A stretch of DNA of 64,000 bases from the NCBI RefSeq assembly GCF_007289895.1, contig NZ_CP041660.1, forward strand, positions 1,612,001 through 1,676,000, read 5' to 3'. The notes under the pieces are model-generated. The model was given only the letters and a program-made list of their open reading frames with translations, was not told the DNA's origin and ran no database searches. Positions 48,366 through 55,997 of the stretch are shown in pieces. Position 1 is the stretch's first letter; every line of letters starts with the position of its first letter. The stretch is from Catenovulum sediminis. Lineage in GTDB: Bacteria > Pseudomonadota > Gammaproteobacteria > Enterobacterales > Alteromonadaceae. Made by a program: the position numbers and the translations under genes.

Positions 48366-48737
48366 ATGAGTAAAATATTAGTATTAGATGACGACCCACA
48401 AATCCTCAAAATGGTATCGTTAATTCTTAAAAAGAGGGGACACCATATACTGACAGCTGAAAACGGTTGTCATGCTTTACAGACGATTGAATCACAGCAG
48501 ATTGAGGTGTTGTTAACCGATATCTTGATGCCGGATGTTGATGGGATTGAAGTCATTAATACCTGTCGAAAAAAGGCTTTACCTGTCAAAATTATAGCGA
48601 TGTCCGGAGGGCGGCGTAAAATATCAGCAGAATTCAATCTACAATCAGCTGCTATGCTTGGTGCCAGTGAGATATTGCCCAAGCCCTTTACCCAGGAGCA
48701 ACTGGTTGAAAAGATAGAACGAGTAACTAGCTGTTGA
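48366..48737 (+). CDS. Stand-alone receiver protein, output of the stressosome kinase
   Basis: A 123-residue single REC domain with LVLDDDPQIL, phospho-Asp in VLLTDILMPDVDG, IIAMSGG and Lys in LPKPFTQ. I use ATG 48366, one base after the kinase stop; an in-frame ATG at 48333 lies within the kinase gene. It has no DNA-binding or enzymatic domain, so its output must be by protein contact. Last gene of the operon. Confidence 0.9.
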   Translation: MSKILVLDDDPQILKMVSLILKKRGHHILTAENGCHALQTIESQQIEVLLTDILMPDVDGIEVINTCRKKALPVKIIAMSGGRRKISAEFNLQSAAMLGASEILPKPFTQEQLVEKIERVTSC

Positions 48738-48759
48738 AAGTTGTTAAGAACTTTTGAGG

Positions 48760-48793
48760 TAAAAAAATCCCGCTAACAGCAAGCTGTAGCGGG
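48760..48793 (-). terminator. Intrinsic terminator, minus-strand orientation
   Basis: The stem CCCGCTAACAGC (48769-48780) pairs with GCTGTAGCGGG (48783-48793) around AA, with one bulged A. On the minus strand it is followed by a seven-T run, so it ends transcripts coming from the CHRD gene. Confidence 0.75.
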
Positions 48794-48884
48794 TACAAGG
48801 GAGATACAACAGGAACACATTTTCAAACACACTTATGTAGACGTGTGATTAATAGATTAGTTCAGAAAAATTCAGACTTTTTAC

Positions 48885-48917
48885 AAAAAAGCCGAAGAAT
48901 ATTATTCTTCGGCTTTT
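48885..48917. terminator. Bidirectional intrinsic terminator
   Basis: The 9-bp stem GCCGAAGAA (48891-48899) and TTCTTCGGC (48905-48913) is flanked by six A and four T. It sits between the stressosome operon and the convergent CHRD gene and can serve both. Confidence 0.88.
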
Positions 48918-49034
48918 CGCGTTTTACAATATAGTTTAAAAAGATGTTAAAGCGGCTGAACAATATCCGCATGTTTATCTATTATTTTATCTATTATTGT
49001 GGCATGTCATCCATCTCATCGTCATCTGAAGTAA

Positions 49035-50228
49035 TCAGTTGACCGCGCAATTCCCCCCCGCATGCGTGGTTGAATGGACATTGATATAAAACATATCGTT
49101 TTGTAAATCCATCATTTGATCTGCAGTAAAGGTTCCGGTTAAGTTAAACATGCCCAAGTCAACTGCATCTTGTAGTAATCCGATAACTACATCACCATTT
49201 GCACCCGCTTCGGCTTTATGGATATGAGCAGAGCTTGCATCGGTAATATCTGTCATCACATTTAAGACAAATTCACCCGTGCCATCTGCGTTTTCATAAA
49301 CTGTTAAGGCAGCAACGCCGGAAGCATCCGTTGTCACGGCTGGAACTTCTTGATCTCCGCTAAGCTCGGTAATAAGCACATGAGCATCTTCTAATGCAAT
49401 CTGCCCTCGCAATTCACCACTGCCTACAGTCGAGGTATGAACATTGATGTAGTAGCCACCCATTTCAAACATATCCCAATCCACATCATCAAAATCAAAC
49501 TCAGCCCACCAGTGATCCGAGTTGTCTGGATTTTGCGATAAAGTGATCGCTGCGCTGCCATTGCTACCGGCAAAACCTTCGTGCACATGGGCCATGGTTG
49601 CATCGTCTATGCCCATCGTCATGACATTTAGATAGACAATCTGCCAATCATAATCGATCGTTAGCCACGCATGTGCAGAGGCATCCGTATCGACGGCCGG
49701 AACTTCTTGCATACCTGAAAGATTGACAGGTTCTATTTCAACACCGTAAGGCAATATTTGCCCTCTGATTTCACCAGAAGGGTGTGCTTCAGTATGCACA
49801 TTGATATAAGCCCCACCATCTAAAATCATGTCGATTTCTTCATCACTTAGCATGGTATCTGGTACAACCCACATCCCAGCTTTATCGGAACTCATATCAA
49901 GAGCAACCGCAACGCCACCATTTTCACCGGCAAAGCCAAGATGAATATGTGCAGCAGTCGCGTCAATATCATAGGTATCTATCATACCTTTGACCATATT
50001 GTCTTCTATATCTACTTTTATTTCACCCCAACCCCATGCATCAGTCATCACCATTGGGACTTCTTGTTTACCATCTAATTTGACTTCTAACACGACATAA
50101 TCATGGTGCTCTTCATCGTCATCATCTGTTGAAACAGTTACTTTACAAGCGGTGACCATGGCTAATAGCGTTGATACAAACAGTAATTTAAGCCACTGGC
50201 TTGTTTTCATGTTGTTTAATGCTTTCAT
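49035..50228 (-). CDS. Triple CHRD-domain lipoprotein, 3' end frameshifted in a G tract
   Basis: Exported lipoprotein (lipobox MVTAC) with three CHRD-type repeats of about 110 residues, each with QEVP, AHxHxGFAG (HIHKAEAG in the third) and YINVHT/S motifs. The first two end SGEIRGQI and SGELRGQI. The third is cut at HAGGNCAVN by a frameshift at a run of seven G (49053-49059 on the plus strand as C). One more G would restore ELRGQL plus an acidic tail ending at 48994. So this is either a phase-variable or decayed 3' end or a sequencing error. GGAG lies nine bases before ATG 50228. Very acidic; cellular role unknown. Confidence 0.85.
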   Translation of the reverse strand: MKALNNMKTSQWLKLLFVSTLLAMVTACKVTVSTDDDDEEHHDYVVLEVKLDGKQEVPMVMTDAWGWGEIKVDIEDNMVKGMIDTYDIDATAAHIHLGFAGENGGVAVALDMSSDKAGMWVVPDTMLSDEEIDMILDGGAYINVHTEAHPSGEIRGQILPYGVEIEPVNLSGMQEVPAVDTDASAHAWLTIDYDWQIVYLNVMTMGIDDATMAHVHEGFAGSNGSAAITLSQNPDNSDHWWAEFDFDDVDWDMFEMGGYYINVHTSTVGSGELRGQIALEDAHVLITELSGDQEVPAVTTDASGVAALTVYENADGTGEFVLNVMTDITDASSAHIHKAEAGANGDVVIGLLQDAVDLGMFNLTGTFTADQMMDLQNDMFYINVHSTTHAGGNCAVN

Positions 50229-50357
50229 TGCTGCGATCTCCTAATGTTCGCTGACTTCCAGTTTGATTAAAGGTATAGTTCAAACATATATAGTGTAGTC
50301 TGGATATCAGATTTCGCCGTTTTTTTTGTGTATAAATGTTAACCGTGTATCTAAATT

Positions 50358-50933
50358 GTGAATTACAAAAATAAAAAACAACAACTTATAAAACAGGTAC
50401 TGGTAATTTTGTCGCACCACCTCGCACAAAAACCAAAAGAGCAACTGAGCATTCGCCAACTCGCACAAATGGTTGGCTGCGTCCCCTCAGCTATTGTTAA
50501 AACGTTTGGCAGTTATGGAAAATGTTGGCAGATGTATGCCAAGGTTAATTTTTGCGAATTAACTGAATTGTTAGAAAGCAGCCAATCCACTGAAGATTTT
50601 TTAAACATATGTTTTAATTACGCAGCAACTAAACCGTACTGCTGGCAATTGTTATTTGAAAGTGACGTCAATATCGCGTTACATCTGGTCGATTATGCCG
50701 CTCAGCGTCAGTTGCAAATTATCCACTTATTGGCAGAAAAAATTACAACCGAGTTTACATGTGATTCTAAGCTGGCTCACCAGCGAGCAAAGACACTGTG
50801 GCTTGCTTGTTTTGGGTTATTGCACCTACAAGCACAAAATAGAATGCTTGTATGGGACAATGAGCAACAACAATTTAGCCGAATTTATAAGAGTATTATG
50901 GATGAATTTTCAAACCCTGCAGTTATTAAGTAA
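50358..50933 (+). CDS. TetR-like transcriptional regulator
   Basis: A 191-residue protein with an N-terminal helix-turn-helix of TetR type (about 29-58, LSIRQLAQMVGCVPSAIVKTFGSY) and a helical C-terminal region that would bind a ligand. Start GTG 50358, with no clear ribosome binding site. Its end overlaps the MFS gene by 32 bp, so it probably controls that transporter and the DUF2937 gene. Similarity in the C-terminal part was not recognised. Confidence 0.75.
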   Translation: MNYKNKKQQLIKQVLVILSHHLAQKPKEQLSIRQLAQMVGCVPSAIVKTFGSYGKCWQMYAKVNFCELTELLESSQSTEDFLNICFNYAATKPYCWQLLFESDVNIALHLVDYAAQRQLQIIHLLAEKITTEFTCDSKLAHQRAKTLWLACFGLLHLQAQNRMLVWDNEQQQFSRIYKSIMDEFSNPAVIK

Positions 50934-52203
50934 ACGCCGGTTTTTGCCCTATTTTTGTACGCAGGCATTGGGCGCATTTAATGATAATGTTTATAAAAAC
51001 AGTTTACTGTTGATCATTGCGTTTATGCTGCCGCAATCGACAGGATATGATGTTAATTTATTGGTTAACTTAGCCGCCGTGCTTTTTATTTTACCTTTCT
51101 TTATTTTTTCTGGGCATGCAGGTGTTCTTGCTGACAATTTTGAAAAGTCGACGTTAGTTCGTAAAATTAAGATGTTAGAAGTAGCCATTATGCTGTTGGC
51201 TGCACTGGCTATTGTGAGCGTTAATATAGAAGCCATGTTGGTGCTGTTATTTTTAATGGGCGCGCAATCTACATATTTTGGACCTATAAAATATTCTATT
51301 TTACCCATCCATCTAAAAGAAAATGAGTTGTTGGCAGGGAATGCTTTAGTTGAAATGGGGACATTTGTTGCGATTTTATCAGGCACTTTAATTGCTGGCC
51401 TGTTTATGTCGATGAAGCACGCTTTAATGGTTGTTGCTATTGCGGTTGTGGTATTTGCGGTGAAAGGTTTAGTCTGTGCTTATTTTATTCCATCTACGCC
51501 TTTTGTTGGTACGCAAAAACCGGTGAAATTTCACTTAATGGCGCACAATAAATCGGTCGTGAGCTTGATAGTGCGAAATAAAGAGTTATCTTCAATTGTC
51601 GTTTTGATCAGTTGGTTTTGGTTTTTTGGTGCAAGTTATTTAACGCAAATACCGAACTTTGTGCAGCTTCATTTGGTGCAGACACCGGCTATGGTTTCTG
51701 TATTGTTGGCTGTTTTTACGCTTGGTGTGGCTTTGGGCTCGATGTTGTGCAGTGCGCTCAGTAAGGGGATGGTTAAATTGTCTGTCGTTTGGTTGGCAGC
51801 GTGCGGGTTATCATTTAGTAGTCTTGCATTTTACGGCTTAACACCAGAGGTTGCCGCGGCTGAGTACAGCCAATTAAGTGATATTTGGCAGAATCAGCAG
51901 ATTGTTTGGGTATTGTTAAATATGTTTGTACTTGGCGCTGCAGGTGGCTTATATATTGTGCCTTTGTATACTTTATTGCAGCTTAAATCAGCTGAGAATA
52001 ATCGTTCCCAAGTCATAGCTGCTACCAATATATTTAATGCACTGTTTATGGTCATGAGTGCGATAGTTGCTATTATCTGGCTAACAATCTTATCCTTTTC
52101 CATTCCTGCTTTTTATGGGTTATTGGGGATACTGAATATTTTAGTGGTTCTCTTTTTCTTGCCTAGATTGAAACAGTCAATTACAGATGGAGTACGTGAA
52201 TGA
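50902..52203 (+). CDS. MFS transporter, lysophospholipid transporter (LplT)-like
   Basis: Major facilitator of about 433 residues beginning MNFQTLQLLSKRRFLPYF, then CTQALGAFNDNVYKNSLLL, a sequence typical of the LplT/Aas-associated MFS group. About twelve hydrophobic segments. In many proteobacteria this module is fused to an acyltransferase and an acyl-ACP ligase; here it stands alone. I use ATG 50902 inside the TetR-like gene; the frame is open much further upstream but there it is only a shadow. The stop overlaps the next start (ATGA). Confidence 0.85.
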   Translation: MNFQTLQLLSKRRFLPYFCTQALGAFNDNVYKNSLLLIIAFMLPQSTGYDVNLLVNLAAVLFILPFFIFSGHAGVLADNFEKSTLVRKIKMLEVAIMLLAALAIVSVNIEAMLVLLFLMGAQSTYFGPIKYSILPIHLKENELLAGNALVEMGTFVAILSGTLIAGLFMSMKHALMVVAIAVVVFAVKGLVCAYFIPSTPFVGTQKPVKFHLMAHNKSVVSLIVRNKELSSIVVLISWFWFFGASYLTQIPNFVQLHLVQTPAMVSVLLAVFTLGVALGSMLCSALSKGMVKLSVVWLAACGLSFSSLAFYGLTPEVAAAEYSQLSDIWQNQQIVWVLLNMFVLGAAGGLYIVPLYTLLQLKSAENNRSQVIAATNIFNALFMVMSAIVAIIWLTILSFSIPAFYGLLGILNILVVLFFLPRLKQSITDGVRE

Positions 52204-52712
52204 AGTTTTACATCCGAGCTGTCCTGTTTTCATTCGCTTTATTGGTTGGCATACAAATACCGGCATTTATTCAGCAGTACAAATTAGTTTCGACGGCACG
52301 ACTGGCCGAAGCTGAACTTAACTTAGCTGGTTTTCAGCAATCCGCAGAGGAATTTTTTGGCGGGAGCTTAGAAAAACTGATCGTTTATTATCAGCAAAAT
52401 GAAGATGTCGTGTTAAATGCGAATGGTCGCAATATTAATCAGATTTACCTGCGAGTAGAACAGCTTAAACAAGAACAAAAAATATTTGAGCAAGCTAGCC
52501 CGATTGTTTTTATTCACATTGTGTTGGATGGCAGGCAAGAAATTCTACAACAGACTCGGCAAGAATACAGCTACATGGTGCCATTAAACCCACAAGCTGT
52601 AGTTTGGGCAATTTCTACTGCTTGTATATTCGGTTTGTTATTCGAATCTTTATGTTTTATCTTGTTTTTTTGTATTAGAAAACTGTTTTTTAAAAGACGC
52701 CAAAGCGTATAA
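52200..52712 (+). CDS. DUF2937 membrane protein
   Basis: A 170-residue protein with a transmembrane helix at each end (about 5-25 and 133-160) and a soluble helical middle. The pattern GIQIPAFIQQYKLVSTARLAEAELNLAGFQ and FFGGSLEKLIVYYQQ fits DUF2937 as I recall it. Function unknown. Overlaps the MFS gene by 4 bp, so it is probably co-translated with it. Confidence 0.75.
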   Translation: MKFYIRAVLFSFALLVGIQIPAFIQQYKLVSTARLAEAELNLAGFQQSAEEFFGGSLEKLIVYYQQNEDVVLNANGRNINQIYLRVEQLKQEQKIFEQASPIVFIHIVLDGRQEILQQTRQEYSYMVPLNPQAVVWAISTACIFGLLFESLCFILFFCIRKLFFKRRQSV

Positions 52713-52729
52713 ATTGAGGAATGTAAACT

Positions 52730-53326
52730 ATGGCCATGACAGCCTCTACCATGATGCCACTTGGCACATCAGCGCCAGACTTTAAACTGAAATCAACTGA
52801 AAACCAGTGGGTGAGTTTATCTGATTATCAACAGGCTAAAGCCTTAGTGGTTTTATTTATTTGTAATCACTGCCCTTACGTGATTCACATCGCACCAAAA
52901 TTAGCGGAAATTGCGGCCGAGTATCAAAAGCAAGGTGTTGAATTTGTTGCAATTAACAGTAATGACGCTGAGCAATACCCAGCAGATGATTTTGCCCATA
53001 TGCAGGCAGAAAAAGCCAAGCGCAATTATCCGTTTGCCTATTTATTTGATGAAACACAGGACGTTGCAAAAGCGTATGATGCCGCTTGTACACCGGATAT
53101 TTATGTTTTTGATGAACAGCAGAAACTAGTCTATCGTGGACAATTTGATGGTACGCGCCCGCACAGAATTTCTTCCGGTAATTATGATTCGGAAAAAAAT
53201 CCTGCGACGGGGGAAGATTTAAGCGCTGCCTTAGACTCTATTTTACGGGGCAGTAAGCCCAGTGAGCCGCAGCTCGCTTCGATTGGGTGCAATATCAAAT
53301 GGAAGGCTGGAAACGAGCCGAAATAA
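52730..53326 (+). CDS. Thioredoxin-fold AhpC/TSA-like protein
   Basis: A 198-residue peroxiredoxin-like protein of the thioredoxin superfamily with GTSAPDFKLKSTENQWVSLSDY, a CxxC motif in VLFICNHCPYV (Cys45/Cys48), VEFVAINSND and TPDIYVFDEQQKLVYRGQFD. No signal peptide, so cytoplasmic. Probable thiol reductase or peroxidase, substrate unknown. Two ATGs at the start (52730 and 52736). Convergent with the next gene, overlapping it by 32 bp. Confidence 0.88.
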   Translation: MAMTASTMMPLGTSAPDFKLKSTENQWVSLSDYQQAKALVVLFICNHCPYVIHIAPKLAEIAAEYQKQGVEFVAINSNDAEQYPADDFAHMQAEKAKRNYPFAYLFDETQDVAKAYDAACTPDIYVFDEQQKLVYRGQFDGTRPHRISSGNYDSEKNPATGEDLSAALDSILRGSKPSEPQLASIGCNIKWKAGNEPK

Positions 53327-53975
53327 GGTAAACCCAGTTTCTAAAACCAATTATTTTTTCAGCCCACATCACATTCAAGCCAGCTTGCTCTAAGCTGGCT
53401 TTTACCCAATGTGCTTCAAAATCGGTTTCAGGTAAAAAATTAATATAGGCAAAACCCGTATGCGTGAGAGACTGTTTCAGTTTGGTAAAATAGTCAGCCG
53501 TTAGCGTTTCTAAAATTGAAGATTGGCTAACAAATAAGTCGGTAATTATCAGATCGTAACGTTTTTCATTGTCTAATATGTACTGCTGCGCGTCAGCTTG
53601 CATAATGTTTGCTATTAAACTTTGTGGATTAAAATACTCGTTAAACCATTCAATCACAATTGGGCTTTGTTCAACAATATCTACTTCTGCTGTTGGACAT
53701 TGCGATTTTAAATAGCGAAAATTGCCACCGCCTCCTAAACCCAATTCCAATACGCTTGCGTGTTCAGTAAGCTCAGCAATCAATCCTTTCAGTGGAAATT
53801 GGTGCGGAAAGGTCAATAAATCTGGGTTTTTTCTATCCATCACAGACTGTACAGTTGCGTCTAATGTTAACCACCTATAGCGCTTGTTTTGCTCAACCCG
53901 CCAGTGGCTTGTCAGATCTTTTTTATAAGCTAATAACTGAGCTTTGGACAATGACTTTTTAAGTTCGACAAGCAT
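53295..53975 (-). CDS. Spermidine synthase-fold methyltransferase-like protein
   Basis: A 226-residue Rossmann-fold protein. Motif I is SVLELGLGGGGNFRYL, followed by VDIVEQSP (acidic loop), ADAQQYI and YDLIITDLFVS, the pattern of SpeE-like aminopropyltransferases. It lacks the N-terminal beta domain, so it may instead be a methyltransferase-like orphan. Divergent to the yiiD-like gene and overlapping the thioredoxin-fold gene at its 3' end. Confidence 0.78.
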   Translation of the reverse strand: MLVELKKSLSKAQLLAYKKDLTSHWRVEQNKRYRWLTLDATVQSVMDRKNPDLLTFPHQFPLKGLIAELTEHASVLELGLGGGGNFRYLKSQCPTAEVDIVEQSPIVIEWFNEYFNPQSLIANIMQADAQQYILDNEKRYDLIITDLFVSQSSILETLTADYFTKLKQSLTHTGFAYINFLPETDFEAHWVKASLEQAGLNVMWAEKIIGFRNWVYLISARFQPSI

Positions 53976-54034
53976 CTCATAAACCGTTAATCTGCTAATA
54001 CTATTAAGGGCATGCTAACGCAAAAAATAAATTT

Positions 54035-54964
54035 ATGTATCAAATAATTATTCCAAAAAGTGATGCCGATTTTGAGAAGTACTACAAACTCAGGTGGCAA
54101 ATCATCAAAAAGCCATTTGGCGCACCATTAGGTGCAGAAAAAGATGAATACGATAGTTTAGCCGAACATCGCATGATATGCGATAAAGACGGGCAAGTAC
54201 TGGCGGTAGGGCGCTTACACTTTGTCAGTCAGGATGAGGCGCAAATCAGACATGTGGCGGTAAGCGATGAATGTCGCGGTAAAGGCTTAGGATCGATCAT
54301 ACTCACAACCCTGGAGCAAGCAGCTCGCCGGCAAAATGCGAAACGTGTAATTACTTTTTCGCGCGCGGACACAGTTACTTTCTTTGAGCGCTGTGGTTAC
54401 AAATTAATTGAAAATCCGATTATTGACTTTGCGGGTGGACAAGTGAGTAATCGTCGGCAAATGTGTAAAAAGTTATCAGAGTTTGATGTCATTTTGCGAC
54501 ACCCCATGTGGTGTAAAGAGCTACAAGAAACTTGGAATAAACAAATTCCAATCTCACAAGCCATGGGCATTAAAATTCATCAATATACCGGAGCTCAGCT
54601 CGAAGTTCGAGCGGCGTTAAATGCTAATATTAATATGCACAACACAATGTTTGCCGGTTCTATTTATTCAATGGCGACACTGGCCGGTTGGGGGATGGTG
54701 CACTTGTTAGTACGCGAAGCTGGCTTACAAGGCGATATTGTTTTAGGTAAAGGAGAAATCAATTATCGCAAAGCGATTCGGGGTATTCCGCGTGCGCGCG
54801 TTCATATTAATGATAGTGTCGGAGAGTTGGAGCCACTAAAAAATAACAAAAAAGCGCGCTTAAAAATGACCGTGAAATTGTTTGATGAAAATAAAAGGTG
54901 TGGTGAATTTATTGGCGATTTTTACATAATGCCGATTAAAGTCAGTGAAAGTGAAATCGAATAA
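54035..54964 (+). CDS. yiiD: GNAT-thioesterase fusion protein YiiD/FabY
   Basis: A 309-residue fusion of a GNAT acetyltransferase domain (about 1-150, with the acetyl-CoA loop VSDECRGKGLGSIIL) and a hotdog thioesterase domain (about 165-309, NINMHNTMFAGSIYSMATLAGW). This is the layout of E. coli YiiD (FabY), linked to initiation of fatty acid synthesis through malonyl-ACP decarboxylation (recollection). Both halves look intact. Confidence 0.85.
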   Translation: MYQIIIPKSDADFEKYYKLRWQIIKKPFGAPLGAEKDEYDSLAEHRMICDKDGQVLAVGRLHFVSQDEAQIRHVAVSDECRGKGLGSIILTTLEQAARRQNAKRVITFSRADTVTFFERCGYKLIENPIIDFAGGQVSNRRQMCKKLSEFDVILRHPMWCKELQETWNKQIPISQAMGIKIHQYTGAQLEVRAALNANINMHNTMFAGSIYSMATLAGWGMVHLLVREAGLQGDIVLGKGEINYRKAIRGIPRARVHINDSVGELEPLKNNKKARLKMTVKLFDENKRCGEFIGDFYIMPIKVSESEIE

Positions 54965-54983
54965 AATATCCACAAAGTACATA

Positions 54984-55538
54984 TTATCGTGGCACGATAA
55001 TATGTAACTCTTCTTTTAAGCTCTCATCGTACTGCACACCTAAGTGAGCTGCAGCACGCAGATTAACCGCTACTTGAAATTTATTCATAGGTTCAACGGC
55101 ATACTGTTGGTTTTCAAGTGAGCTCTCGGCCATGGTAATCAAGCGTTTCCCTAACTGGTAATTGTCTGGAAAAAGTGAGAACAAAGCTCCGCGTTTAGCA
55201 TGTGTTGGTTTGCTGGAGAACAATACAAATTTACGCAACCAGGATGCTTCTAAAAGGTAAGGCAAAACTATTTGGTCGTTAGCTGTAACGGTATCGAGCG
55301 TCAACCATATTGAATCGGTCGCTGGATTGATTCTTTTAAACAATTTATCGTAGTAGGTCATGGCTTCGCGGATGTCATCTGCCCGTTGTGCGACCAATTC
55401 AACACCATGTTTTTTTGCTGCTAGTTTGGTTTGCGGGATTATCCATTCAGTTGCCTGGCTATAAACCATATGCACCTTTTTTATATGAGGGGCTAATCGT
55501 TCTAGCTCAGAGAAAACAATCTCAGGATCATTGGTCAT
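54984..55538 (-). pseudogene. ABC substrate-binding protein, C-terminal part (frameshifted gene)
   Basis: A 184-residue frame, MTNDPEIVFSELERLAPHI onward, that looks like the second lobe of an ABC_sub_bind/TrpX-type periplasmic protein. It has no signal peptide and begins three bases past the stop of the preceding frame, which encodes the first lobe. Reading upstream of its ATG gives Val-Ser in frame, as expected for a continuous protein (GVSMTxDPE). One extra G in a six-G run (plus-strand C 55544-55549) would join the two. Pseudogene, phase-variable gene or sequence error. Confidence 0.75.
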
Positions 55539-55540
55539 GC

Positions 55541-55888
55541 TTACCCCCCAAAACCATTGGGCTTTATTGGGTAGCCTCCCACCATGACAGGTAGATGTTT
55601 GACAATATCGTGCGCATATTTAAAGCCAAATCCACCAAGCAAAATCGCGGCATCGGCATCTAATTCTTGTAGTTGTTGCAGTAATGCTTGAGAACCTATT
55701 CTTTGCGGAAATTCAATGGTTTTTATTGTATGGCTTGCGTTTTCTTTAATGCCTTTGTTGATCAGTTCAAAAACAGCCTGATAGGGCTCTTTAACAGCAG
55801 GATAGGCAACCACAATGGTTTCTGCCGAAGCATTACGGCATAAAATGAAGCTGCTGAACAATAAGCAAAATAGCAAGAGTTTTTTCAC
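55541..55888 (-). pseudogene. ABC substrate-binding protein, N-terminal part (frameshifted gene)
   Basis: A 115-residue frame with a clear signal peptide (MKKLLLFCLLFSSFILCRNASA) followed by the first lobe of a periplasmic binding protein (ETIVVAYPAVKEPYQAVFELI and DADAAILLGGFGF). It ends ...KPNGFGG at a stop created right after the six-G run. The family is normally about 300 residues in one chain, matching the sum of the two frames. No transporter membrane or ATPase genes are next to it. Confidence 0.75.
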
Positions 55889-55940
55889 TAATGTTTCCTG
55901 AGTGGGACGAAGAATACACCTTGAGGCTCAACCAAAATAG

Positions 55941-55967
55941 GGATCTGTAAGTAAACTTTACAGATCC
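55941..55967 (-). terminator. Stem-loop terminator after glnE
   Basis: A perfect 10-bp stem GGATCTGTAA (55941-55950) and TTACAGATCC (55958-55967) with a seven-base loop. It is flanked by TTATTATT on the plus side and CTATTTTGG on the minus side. Placed to end the minus-strand glnE transcript. Confidence 0.7.
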
Positions 55968-55997
55968 TTATTATTGTCTACTTTTGACGCTTAATTA

